A stretch of 64,000 nt of DNA. Source: Alkalihalobacterium elongatum (lineage in GTDB: Bacteria > Bacillota > Bacilli > Bacillales > Bacillaceae_F). A program made the position numbers and the translations under genes. Below, in pieces: positions 35,229 to 42,390 of this stretch (positions are counted from its first letter, which is position 1; each line of letters begins with the position of its first letter). The DNA is taken from the NCBI RefSeq assembly GCF_019024285.1, contig NZ_WMKZ01000002.1:186001-250000 (forward strand). Reading direction: 5' to 3'. A model generated the notes under the pieces. It ran no database searches. It worked only from the letters and a program-made list of their open reading frames with translations, and had not been told where the DNA came from.

Positions 35229-35504
35229 ATGAAAACAGAGCGCGAAAAACAATTTGAAGCTTACTACAGACAAGTTGAAGAACTAGAAAAAACTATAGAA
35301 AATATAAACGAACAGGCACAGCATTTAGGTGTTGAAACTCGTTTAATAAACGTAAAGCTTTATAGAGAACAGGTGGAACAACTAGATGAAATTAAAGCCT
35401 ATTTTAATGAAGTTAAAATGGCACCAGACAAAAATACAACTGAAGCCATTCTTATAATTGCCCTAAAGCAATTTCATCAGTTTATACAAAAGTTGAAGAA
35501 TTGA
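35229..35504 (+). CDS. Small helical protein of unknown function
   Basis: 91 residues, no membrane segment; largely alpha-helical with a heptad-like stretch (YYRQVEELEKTIENINEQAQ). Site AAAGGAG ten bases before the ATG. No domain is recognised; the latter part (NTTEAILIIALKQFHQFIQ) looks like an amphipathic helix. Divergent from yjaZ. Confidence 0.65.
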   Translation: MKTEREKQFEAYYRQVEELEKTIENINEQAQHLGVETRLINVKLYREQVEQLDEIKAYFNEVKMAPDKNTTEAILIIALKQFHQFIQKLKN

Positions 35505-35769
35505 TTAGCCTTACTCGAGTCCGTAATTGTAAGTAACAATTAAAAGAAGAGCAAGAAGCTCTTATTCATGCATCAATAACTTTTTGTCGAAGCTGTTTGT
35601 CTATTAGTGCTCATACTAACCCATATTAATAGCTACAAAAATAGCAACTACCAAAAAGCCCCCCCGTGATTTCATAAAAAAAACCTACCCTTCAATATAA
35701 GTGTGCTAAGGATATTTTTTCACATTCCTTATGACACTATGTATTGCTGGATAGGCATCTTCTATTATT

Positions 35770-36654
35770 TTATACAATGTCTAGAACATCTTTTTTTACA
35801 GTGACCTCCACAGGAGTTTCCCCGATAATTTCACCGTCCCCATGGATGATGACAGGAATATCAGATATAACTTTAATGGTTTTTCCTTTTAATACAGTTA
35901 CTGCAGGATGATTAATATGCTGCCCTTGGAATACTTTAGGGAAGATTTGTAGGATCTTGAACTTTGAGATGTTATTTACAATACAGACATCAAATGCTCC
36001 ATCATCACTTATTGCATGAGGGCAAATGTACATCCCTCCACCATAATACGGAAGATTAGCAACAGCGATGAGCCATACTTTTTCAAATTCATAAGTAACA
36101 TTATCAAGTTCTAATGTAACTTTTGTTGGTTTATACTTAAATAATAGTTTTAGTACAATAATTAAATATGTAAATTTACCAAGACCAATATTATTTAATA
36201 ATTTTTTTGATTTCGATTCATTGGCCAACTGAGCGACTTTTCCATCAAAGCCTATTCCAATGACCGTCATACAAATTCGCTCTCCAACATGTAAAATATC
36301 AATTTTTTTCTTCTCACCAGATAAAATTCGTTCCAGTGCTTGTTCATAATTTTTAGGAATAGACATTGAACGTGCATAGTCATTTCCCGTCCCCGCTGGA
36401 ATAATCCCTAAGGGAATTTTCATATGTTGTAAGCAATTCACTACATCATGGACCGTTCCATCCCCACCCACTACAACAACAGCCGTGGTCAATTCAGGAT
36501 TAAGCCCTTTAATAATTTCTGCTACCTGTGCTTTATCTCTTGTTAGATGTGCCTTAAAGTTTGTTTTTTTACGAATTAGTTCACTTTCAATTGACTTCCA
36601 AACAATTCCCCCTCTACCATTCCCAGAGGTCGGGTTAATAATAAATACATACAT
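35770..36654 (-). CDS. Diacylglycerol-kinase-family lipid kinase (YtlR/BmrU-like)
   Basis: 294 residues of the DagK catalytic fold. NPTSGNGRGG at the start, nucleotide-binding VVVGGDGTVHDVVNCL, then GIIPAGTGNDYARSM and a C-terminal Asp-rich metal site (ISDDGAFDVCIV, IIHGDGE). The family phosphorylates lipid hydroxyls such as diacylglycerol or undecaprenol; the true substrate is not determinable. The ATG at 36654 with GGGAG is chosen over the frame from 36687. The divergent partner is the MpsC/SbtA operon. Confidence 0.88.
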   Translation of the reverse strand: MYVFIINPTSGNGRGGIVWKSIESELIRKKTNFKAHLTRDKAQVAEIIKGLNPELTTAVVVVGGDGTVHDVVNCLQHMKIPLGIIPAGTGNDYARSMSIPKNYEQALERILSGEKKKIDILHVGERICMTVIGIGFDGKVAQLANESKSKKLLNNIGLGKFTYLIIVLKLLFKYKPTKVTLELDNVTYEFEKVWLIAVANLPYYGGGMYICPHAISDDGAFDVCIVNNISKFKILQIFPKVFQGQHINHPAVTVLKGKTIKVISDIPVIIHGDGEIIGETPVEVTVKKDVLDIV

Positions 36655-36889
36655 GACTTCACGCTCCCAGACGTAAACGATCTTCATATTCTGTTAAACA
36701 AATATCTATAAGAATTTTATATCCATTTTTTCCGTATACTTTTTATTTATTCTAAATATTGGAGTTTATACACATAAACTTTTATAATAAAATATCTCTT
36801 CCGCCGACATCATACAAAAATTGAACCTATTATTAAGATACCATAATCTCTCCATAATTCACTGTAAAATTTGGCATAAAAAGTTTTTA

Positions 36890-36919
36890 TTGACACTTTC
36901 TAAATTCTGAATATATAAT
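36890..36919 (+). promoter_or_regulatory. Consensus sigma-A promoter of the MpsC-SbtA operon leader
   Basis: Perfect TTGACA (36890-36895) and perfect TATAAT (36914-36919) with an 18-base spacer. Predicted start near 36926 gives a leader of about 220 bases. Confidence 0.82.
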
Positions 36920-36954
36920 AAAATTAATTGAAAATGTTCACCGAATTGTTTAAA

Positions 36955-37052
36955 ATACTTGCTTATTTTCCTTTACAAGGTTAGCAGTGCATCGCTGTGA
37001 TTAAATCGCAGAGGTGAAATGAGAACCTACGAGTAAAAATAAGTAATGATTC
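36955..37052 (+). ncRNA. Structured leader, candidate riboswitch aptamer of unknown ligand
   Basis: Closing helix CTTATTTT (36962-36969) with AAAATAAG (37036-37043). Second helix AGGTT (36978-36982) with AACCT (37024-37028). An internal hairpin CAGTG/CGCTG (36985-36997) and a further stem around GATTAAATC complete a multi-branch fold. The purine-rich strand GAGGTGAAATGAGAACC is mostly unpaired and looks like a ligand site. I do not recognise the class with certainty; given the sodium-linked genes downstream, a Na+ or inorganic-carbon sensor is a guess. Confidence 0.6.
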
Positions 37053-37060
37053 GAAATAAT

Positions 37061-37107
37061 CGGTATATCTCCCTTTTTTAAAATTAAGGGCGGTATACCG
37101 TTTTTTT
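37061..37107 (+). terminator. Leader attenuator upstream of MpsC-like gene
   Basis: 15-bp stem CGGTATATCTCCCTT (37061-37075) with AAGGGCGGTATACCG (37086-37100), one mismatch and one G-U, followed by T7. It stands before, not after, a gene, so transcripts must pass it to express the operon. Confidence 0.9.
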
Positions 37108-37147
37108 ACGCAATTTTTGCTATACTTAGGAGATGGAGGTGGGTGCT

Positions 37148-37516
37148 ATGAATAAGAAGAAAGGACTTCTTGAATCTGAGATTAGCAAAACATTAACGCA
37201 ATGGGAAAAAGAATATTTAGGTAGAGGTTCTGTTCAAGTGAAAACCGATATTCTTAGAAATCTACTAATTATACAACTAAAAGGTATTCTGACACCCGCT
37301 GAGCAAGCGTTAACAAGATCTGAAACTGGAATGCTAGCCGTTAAACGTAATCGATCAGAATTAATCGAAACTGGCAGTGCTGACTTAAAAAAACTCATTC
37401 ATGAAATGACAGGTGTCGAAGCGAAATGCTTCCATACCGATATTAGTACTAGAAGTGGCGAGCGGATCATTGTCTTTACTTTGGCTGAAGACTTAGAAGC
37501 CAAATTAGATAACTAA
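37148..37516 (+). CDS. MpsC-family protein (DUF2294)
   Basis: 122-residue soluble alpha/beta protein. DUF2294 features: MNKKKGLLESEISKTLTQWE start, GRGSVQVKTDILRNLLIIQLKG, and TGVEAKCFHTDISTRSGERIIVFTL. In Staphylococcus, MpsC is encoded with MpsAB, a cation-coupled bicarbonate uptake and membrane-potential system; its own function is unclear. The ATG at 37148 is set by GGAGGTGGG. It stands behind a leader with an attenuator and before the SbtA-type transporter, separated from it by another hairpin. Confidence 0.88.
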   Translation: MNKKKGLLESEISKTLTQWEKEYLGRGSVQVKTDILRNLLIIQLKGILTPAEQALTRSETGMLAVKRNRSELIETGSADLKKLIHEMTGVEAKCFHTDISTRSGERIIVFTLAEDLEAKLDN

Positions 37517-37565
37517 TTAAATCCTTTGGGAGATTTATTTCAGTATCAGTTGATACGGAAATGAT

Positions 37566-37604
37566 AGACCAGCCTGTATGAATTCTTACATGGCTGGTCT
37601 TTTT
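37566..37604 (+). terminator. Terminator between MpsC-like and SbtA-like genes
   Basis: AGACCAGCCTGTA (37566-37578) pairs with TACATGGCTGGTCT (37587-37600; one bulge), followed by TTTTTC. May reduce read-through into the transporter gene. Confidence 0.85.
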
Positions 37605-37650
37605 CTATTTAATTGAGTTTTATTATTAAAGCTAAGGAGTGGAGAAACTA

Positions 37651-38661
37651 ATGTTACAAATGGTCATAGATAACTTATTAAATCCAGCTGTACTCTTTTT
37701 TGTCCTCGGTATGGTTGCAGTTGCTCTTGGGTCGAATTTTACATTTCCAAAAGCACTTGGTGAAACGTTAAGCTTGTATTTATTAATTGCGATCGGTCTA
37801 AAAGGTGGTATTGAACTGTCACAGTTTTCAATTACAGAAGTGACTAAACCAATATTAGGAACGATATTTTTAGGTGTCCTTACTCCGATCCTTACTCTTA
37901 TTTACTTAAGAAAAATAGTAAAACTTGATACGAAAAATGCAATTGCCTTAGCTGCAACTTATGGATCTGTAAGTATCGTCACGTACGGTGCTGCAGCCGC
38001 TTTTTTAGAAAATCGAGCAATAAGTTATGAAGCATTTATGAACGCAATGGTTGTCTTAATGGAGATCCCTGCCATTCTAATAGCTCTCGTATTACTTGAG
38101 TTTTTAAAAGAGCGCAAAACTGAAGATGCTTCGGTTCGCAAAGTTGGTTTTATCGCCCCTTCTTTCTCGTTTAAATTGAGTAAAGAGCAGTTACGTGAAT
38201 GCTTCTTAGGTAAAAGTATTCTACTGCTAGCGGGAAGTTTAGTTATTGGAATGATCATAGGCCTTGATGGTAAACCTTTAATTCAACCACTATTTATCGA
38301 TTTATATCCAAGTATGCTTACGTTGTTCCTTTTAAATATGGGACTTATCGCTGGTCAACGTTTAGCTGTTGTTAGAAAACACGGGTTAAAATTATTATCA
38401 TTTGCGATTGTGATGCCAATCTTCTATGGAGTAATGGGTGTATTTGTTGGTATGGCCTGTGGATTATCTGTAGGTGGTGCCACACTAATGGGCGTATTAG
38501 CAGCAAGTGCATCTTATATTGCAGCACCTGCAGCTATGAGTACATCTGTTCCTGATGCAAATCCATCAATCTATCTCGGCCTAGCACTCGGTATTACATT
38601 CCCGTTCAATTTAACTATAGGTATTCCTATCTTTTATTCGATTGCACAATGGTTATATTAA
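37651..38661 (+). CDS. SbtA-type sodium-dependent bicarbonate transporter
   Basis: 336 residues with about ten membrane helices in two inverted repeats. Family hallmarks: NPAVLFFVLGMVAVALGSNFTFPKAL, YLLIAIGLKGG, LAATYGSVSIVTYGAAAAFLE and the second-half counterpart VLAASASYIAAPAAMSTSVPDANPS. SbtA proteins couple Na+ entry to HCO3- uptake; cyanobacterial SbtA is gated by the PII-like SbtB. The ATG at 37651 (GGAG six bases upstream) is preferred over a GTG at 37639. Followed 30 bases on by a carbonic-anhydrase-like gene and preceded by an MpsC-like gene. Confidence 0.9.
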   Translation: MLQMVIDNLLNPAVLFFVLGMVAVALGSNFTFPKALGETLSLYLLIAIGLKGGIELSQFSITEVTKPILGTIFLGVLTPILTLIYLRKIVKLDTKNAIALAATYGSVSIVTYGAAAAFLENRAISYEAFMNAMVVLMEIPAILIALVLLEFLKERKTEDASVRKVGFIAPSFSFKLSKEQLRECFLGKSILLLAGSLVIGMIIGLDGKPLIQPLFIDLYPSMLTLFLLNMGLIAGQRLAVVRKHGLKLLSFAIVMPIFYGVMGVFVGMACGLSVGGATLMGVLAASASYIAAPAAMSTSVPDANPSIYLGLALGITFPFNLTIGIPIFYSIAQWLY

Positions 38662-38691
38662 TCTTAGATCTTTTAAACGGAGGCGATCCAT

Positions 38692-39141
38692 ATGAAGAAC
38701 ACTTTAATCATCAGTAATTGTAATAAGTCCATTCCATTAATTATTGATGCCTTAGAAAAAAACGAAGATGAAGTATCAGTCATAAGTGGATATCAGCCTT
38801 ATATTGTTCATCCATATGACTCCTTACTGCGAACAATCGTAAAATCAACTCACCAATACGATACAGAGGAAGTTATTTTTGTTAGTGTAAAGGATCAAAA
38901 TAAAGACCAAGATAAATTTGATTGGACAGCATCCAATCGTACAAAACAATCGATTGATTTACTTAACTATACATTAAACAATCAGCAAACAGACTTTGGT
39001 AACTGGTTAGAGGAACATGATGAAGATGAAATTTTACGCAAGAGTATTAACTACTTGAAAAAGCATCCTTTATTGCCTGCAAACGTTAAAGTAAAGGGAA
39101 TGATTTGGGAGGACGATACCATTCGCGAAACAGCATCATAG
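38692..39141 (+). CDS. Beta-carbonic-anhydrase-like protein lacking the zinc ligands
   Basis: 149 residues. The order of elements follows short beta-carbonic anhydrases: a strand ending at the first metal loop (TLIISNCNKS where active enzymes have CMDTR), then a segment IVHPYDSLLRTIVKSTHQYD (enzymes: HP-h-G/D-S-h-h-RS-h), EEVIFVSVKDQ where enzymes have HxDC, and the C-terminal HPLLPANVKVKGMIWE like HPLLP-x-x-V-x-V-x-G. The expected Cys-Asp-Arg and His-Cys ligands are absent. Catalysis is therefore unlikely; a sensor or regulator for the transporter is an inference. GGAGGCG before the ATG. Confidence 0.7.
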   Translation: MKNTLIISNCNKSIPLIIDALEKNEDEVSVISGYQPYIVHPYDSLLRTIVKSTHQYDTEEVIFVSVKDQNKDQDKFDWTASNRTKQSIDLLNYTLNNQQTDFGNWLEEHDEDEILRKSINYLKKHPLLPANVKVKGMIWEDDTIRETAS

Positions 39142-39170
39142 CAACAGGTGCACAAAGTCATTCTAAGAAA

Positions 39171-39203
39171 AAAAGACTCGAGATATTGGATCTCGAGTCT
39201 TTT
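39171..39203. terminator. Bidirectional terminator between the CA-like gene and the carboxypeptidase gene
   Basis: 14-bp perfect stem AAAAGACTCGAGAT (39171-39184) with 39190-39203, A/T tracts on both sides. Confidence 0.93.
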
Positions 39204-39212
39204 CTTATGGCT

Positions 39213-40280
39213 CTACCTATCAAGACTTGCTAAAAATCGTGGTGTTCTTTTTGTATATTGCTCTTCTATTCGTTGTAAGCCATGTATGCCGACTAACTGG
39301 TTATTTCTACCAATTACTTTTAAGTACCCATAAATACTAACATCTAAAAAAATGGACTCACCTTTTCGGGTTGTTACATATAAATTTTCTGCTAATGTAT
39401 AGTTGTTACCGAATGGATCTTCAAATTCAGAATCTTTCGGAATTCGTTTTGTTTCAAAGTTGTCAAAGCCAAAGTCAAACAAACGAGTAGTGTCCCGGTA
39501 GGCATGTTTTGAAGAAGGTGCATTTAATGTGACAGCAATTAACTCTGTGTTTCCTTGCTCTACAGATGTAACTAACGTGTACCCTGATTTTTGAACATAC
39601 CCATTTTTAATTCCAGTTACTCCCTCATAATTCCATAACATCCTGTTATGATTATAGATTGTTGTTTCCCATCCTTCACCTACCCAAGGTAACTCTTTTG
39701 TGCTTACAATTTCACGAAACACATCATTTTTCATCGCATATTGTGCAATTTTAGCCATATCATATGCAGTTGTGTAATGGTCTTCATCGAATAAACCGTG
39801 CGGGTTAGTAAAATTGGTTTCCTCCACACCAACCTTTCCCCTTACAAACTGGTTCATTTTTTTTGCAAATTGTTTTTCACTACCAGATACATGTTCAGCT
39901 ATAGCTAATCCAGCATCATTACCTGAGCTAACTAACAGTCCCTGAACGAGTTTTTTTAGGCTGACTTCTTCTCCTTCCAATAAATAAACACGAGTACCAA
40001 TAACCTCACGTGCATTTTTACTTACTATAACTGTGTCTGATAACTCAGCTTCCTCAATTGCCAAGATTCCAGTAATAATTTTGGTGATACTCGCAGGATA
40101 CATTTGCTGTTGACTATTTTGTTCAAAAAGAATTTCCCCAGTCTTTCCATCAATTAATATAACAGACTCACTAAAAAGCTCGTCAGAAAATTCGAATTCT
40201 ACATTTGCACTTACTGTTGTACATCCAATAAAAACTCCAATTATATATATAAAAAGCATACTGCTAATTTTCTTTATCAC
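39213..40280 (-). CDS. D-alanyl-D-alanine carboxypeptidase (PBP5/DacF family)
   Basis: Trims the terminal D-Ala of peptidoglycan stem peptides. 355 residues with a signal peptide (about 1-25). Active-site S64-x-x-K67 (YPASITK), SGN-type motif SSGND (about 116), and a third motif KNG (GIKNGYVQKSGYT) where most PBP5 enzymes have KTG. The C-terminal 100 residues form the beta-rich tail domain; no clear amphipathic membrane anchor remains. Start GTG at 40280 after GGGGGGAG. Whether it is vegetative or sporulation-specific is not shown. Confidence 0.9.
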   Translation of the reverse strand: MIKKISSMLFIYIIGVFIGCTTVSANVEFEFSDELFSESVILIDGKTGEILFEQNSQQQMYPASITKIITGILAIEEAELSDTVIVSKNAREVIGTRVYLLEGEEVSLKKLVQGLLVSSGNDAGLAIAEHVSGSEKQFAKKMNQFVRGKVGVEETNFTNPHGLFDEDHYTTAYDMAKIAQYAMKNDVFREIVSTKELPWVGEGWETTIYNHNRMLWNYEGVTGIKNGYVQKSGYTLVTSVEQGNTELIAVTLNAPSSKHAYRDTTRLFDFGFDNFETKRIPKDSEFEDPFGNNYTLAENLYVTTRKGESIFLDVSIYGYLKVIGRNNQLVGIHGLQRIEEQYTKRTPRFLASLDR

Positions 40281-40329
40281 GTATTCTCCCCCCTGCTAAC
40301 CTCGATGCCTACAAATTATAGTATAGTAA

Positions 40330-40357
40330 AAAAATTAACACTTTTGTGTTAATTTTT
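40330..40357. terminator. Second hairpin between CAP gene and carboxypeptidase gene
   Basis: Perfect 12-bp stem AAAAATTAACAC/GTGTTAATTTTT with 4-base loop. It lies downstream of the CAP gene but also just ahead of the carboxypeptidase start, so it may act as terminator or as an operator/leader hairpin. Confidence 0.55.
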
Positions 40358-40370
40358 GATTACAACATAA

Positions 40371-40411
40371 AAGAGGATGCACCAAAATTAAGGCTTTTGG
40401 TACATCCTCTT
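40371..40411 (-). terminator. Terminator after CAP-domain gene
   Basis: AAGAGGATGCACCAAAA (40371-40387) pairs with 40395-40411 with one mismatch; T-rich on the minus-strand side. Confidence 0.85.
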
Positions 40412-40427
40412 CTTTCTTATTTACAAT

Positions 40428-41216
40428 TTATCCTTTAAACATTTGAACGAACATTTTTCCGTATGGTCCACCGTTAATAATACCGATTCCCACTTCTGTA
40501 TAGTGACTATTTAGGATATTTGCTCGGTGACCGTCTGAATTCATAAGTGCACGATGTGCTGCCTCTACTGATTGATTTCCTGCTAAGTTTTCACCAGCAG
40601 TTCGATATGAAACACCATAATGTTGTAGCATATCAAAAGGAGAACCATATTTCGGTGATTGATGTGAGAAATAATTGTTATCAATCATATCCTGTGCCTT
40701 AACCCGAGCTACATTAGTAAGCTCTGTATTTACTTTTAAAGCTGGTAAGCCAACTTTTGCACGTTCTGCGTTTACTAAATCTACCATCTCTTGTTCTTCT
40801 GCAGTTATTCCTGTCTGTACTTGATCATTGGATTGATTAGGCTGCAAAGAAGGATTAGGTTGCTGTGGAACTGGCTGTTTCGCTTGTTCCCCGTTTTTAG
40901 GTTGTTCGTATACGATTTCTTGTGATTGGTCTATAGGATTCTCATTATTTTGATTCCCTGGCTGTCTCTTCACAGGCTCAATTTTTACATTAGGGTATTT
41001 TGCTTGAACTCTTTCTATAATTGACTGAATATCCCTATTAGCATATAAATCTTTTAAAAGAATATCTAATTGCTCATGATTAATCGTTTTAGAATTGATT
41101 TTAATTTGATGATCCGTTGCTACCTTCGTTTCCTTTTCACTAAAAGCATTTGCATCGGTTGTAAACATACTTGTCATTAAAAGGGCCGCAAATGATGTTG
41201 TAAGTAATTTTTTCAT
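40428..41216 (-). CDS. Secreted CAP-domain (SCP/PR1) protein, YkwD-like
   Basis: 262 residues. Signal peptide (KKLLTTSFAALLMTSMFTTDANA), then a disordered Pro/Gln/Asn-rich linker (about 85-140) and a C-terminal CAP domain of 125 residues: EEQEMVDLVNAERAKVGLPAL, ARVKAQDMIDNNYFSH, GENLAGNQS and HRANILNSHYTEVGIGI. The conserved His/Glu set of the CAP cavity is present. In bacilli these are cell-surface or spore-associated proteins of unknown activity. The ATG at 41216 follows GGAGGT by 9 bases; a frame from 41324 would bury the signal peptide. Confidence 0.9.
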   Translation of the reverse strand: MKKLLTTSFAALLMTSMFTTDANAFSEKETKVATDHQIKINSKTINHEQLDILLKDLYANRDIQSIIERVQAKYPNVKIEPVKRQPGNQNNENPIDQSQEIVYEQPKNGEQAKQPVPQQPNPSLQPNQSNDQVQTGITAEEQEMVDLVNAERAKVGLPALKVNTELTNVARVKAQDMIDNNYFSHQSPKYGSPFDMLQHYGVSYRTAGENLAGNQSVEAAHRALMNSDGHRANILNSHYTEVGIGIINGGPYGKMFVQMFKG

Positions 41217-41582
41217 TGTCATACCTCCATTTACTTTGTTCTGACGAAGAGCCTTCGACAAACCAAATGTAGCATAATAAGAGGCAATGTCGATGTAAGC
41301 ATTTCCCATTTTTACGCATTTCATAATCTATCATAATTCTACCAAGCTATATAAATAAAAGAATCTCCTGTACTTTAAAGCTTTCTCCTGCTCTTACTTT
41401 TCTGAAACTTTAGAGACTATTACACAATTGGTAATAGATTCGTAATATATGCTCTAAACCCTTGTTATATAAGGCCTTTTTCATTTAAATCTATTAATTG
41501 GAAAACATCTCCTAAGGTAATCTCCTCGAATTCTTGTTAGCCTAGTTTGTGAGCTTGCTAGAACAAAAGGAGGAATTACAAC
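41217..41582. other. Divergent CAP / cell-wall hydrolase intergenic region
   Basis: A small hairpin CGAAGAGCCTTCG lies near 41246-41258 in the CAP leader. AT-rich otherwise. I see no riboswitch or repeat. Confidence 0.4.
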
Positions 41583-42176
41583 ATGAAAAAAAGAATATGG
41601 TTATCTAGTTTTATCGTTACTGTGACTCTATTAGTATTTGGATTTACTTCAACTGCCGATGCAAATACTACCCATACAGTAAGATCTGGAGAAAGCTTAT
41701 GGACAATTGGAAACCAATATGGTGTTCCTGTAACATCTATTAAAAGTGTAAACAGTAAAACTTCAAATATGATTATGGCTGGGGAAAGATTGACAATACC
41801 TGCTGGTGTAACTGCTAGTGAAAGAGATTTATTGGCACGTTTAGTTCGTGCAGAAGCAGAAGGTGAGCCTTATGCAGGTAAAGTAGCTGTTGCAACTGTC
41901 GTATTAAATCGTGTTGATCACAAAGATTTCCCAAACACAGTCCGCGGTGTAATTAACGAGATTTCAAATGGTTATTATGCATTTTCACCTGTACAAAACG
42001 GTCGAATTAATAGAGCAGCTGACGCTGAGTCAATTCGTGCCGTTAATGAAGCTTTAGCATTTAGAGGACAAGGTTCTGGTTCACTTTTCTTCTACAATCC
42101 ACGTATCGCTACAAATCACTGGATTGCTACACGCCAACATACTATAACAATTGGTAATCATGTTTTTGCAAAATAA
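41583..42176 (+). CDS. LysM plus SleB-type cell wall hydrolase
   Basis: 197 residues, exported. Signal peptide 1-28. LysM peptidoglycan-binding domain (about 30-73: HTVRSGESLWTIGNQYGVPV, AGERLTIP). Then the Hydrolase_2 domain of the SleB/CwlJ family: ARLVRAEAEGEPYAGKVAVATVVLNRV with catalytic Glu at 91 or 93, and FYNPRIATNHW near the end. SleB relatives are spore-cortex lytic enzymes or vegetative muramidase-like hydrolases (YkvT type). AAAGGAGG precedes the ATG. Single gene with a terminator at 42237-42274. Confidence 0.92.
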   Translation: MKKRIWLSSFIVTVTLLVFGFTSTADANTTHTVRSGESLWTIGNQYGVPVTSIKSVNSKTSNMIMAGERLTIPAGVTASERDLLARLVRAEAEGEPYAGKVAVATVVLNRVDHKDFPNTVRGVINEISNGYYAFSPVQNGRINRAADAESIRAVNEALAFRGQGSGSLFFYNPRIATNHWIATRQHTITIGNHVFAK

Positions 42177-42236
42177 AATAGAGATTAACTGTTAATATGT
42201 TGATTTGTAAAATGAACCTGTTAACAGTTATTTTCG

Positions 42237-42274
42237 AAAAGCGCATCGGGGTTATTATTTTCCTATGCGCTTTT
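42237..42274 (+). terminator. Terminator after LysM-hydrolase gene
   Basis: 10-bp stem AAAAGCGCAT (42237-42246) with 42265-42274, then T. An additional AACTGTTAA/TTAACAGTT pair lies just upstream (42187-42229). Confidence 0.8.
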
Positions 42275-42390
42275 TAATATATCTGCTATTTTCTTGCTTT
42301 CTTAGAATTGTACTTGTTTTATGACAAAGCTCTGGTAAACCATTTTGTTAATATGTATTTTAATTTGGAGCTTGTTTGAATTCCAATGTT

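Noticed and set aside
35555-35660. Very short minus-strand frame with a single hydrophobic helix (MKSRGGFLVVAIFVAINMG)
   Set aside because: 19 codons, seven-G homopolymer, only a weak GGGTAGG site too far upstream; cannot be separated from chance.
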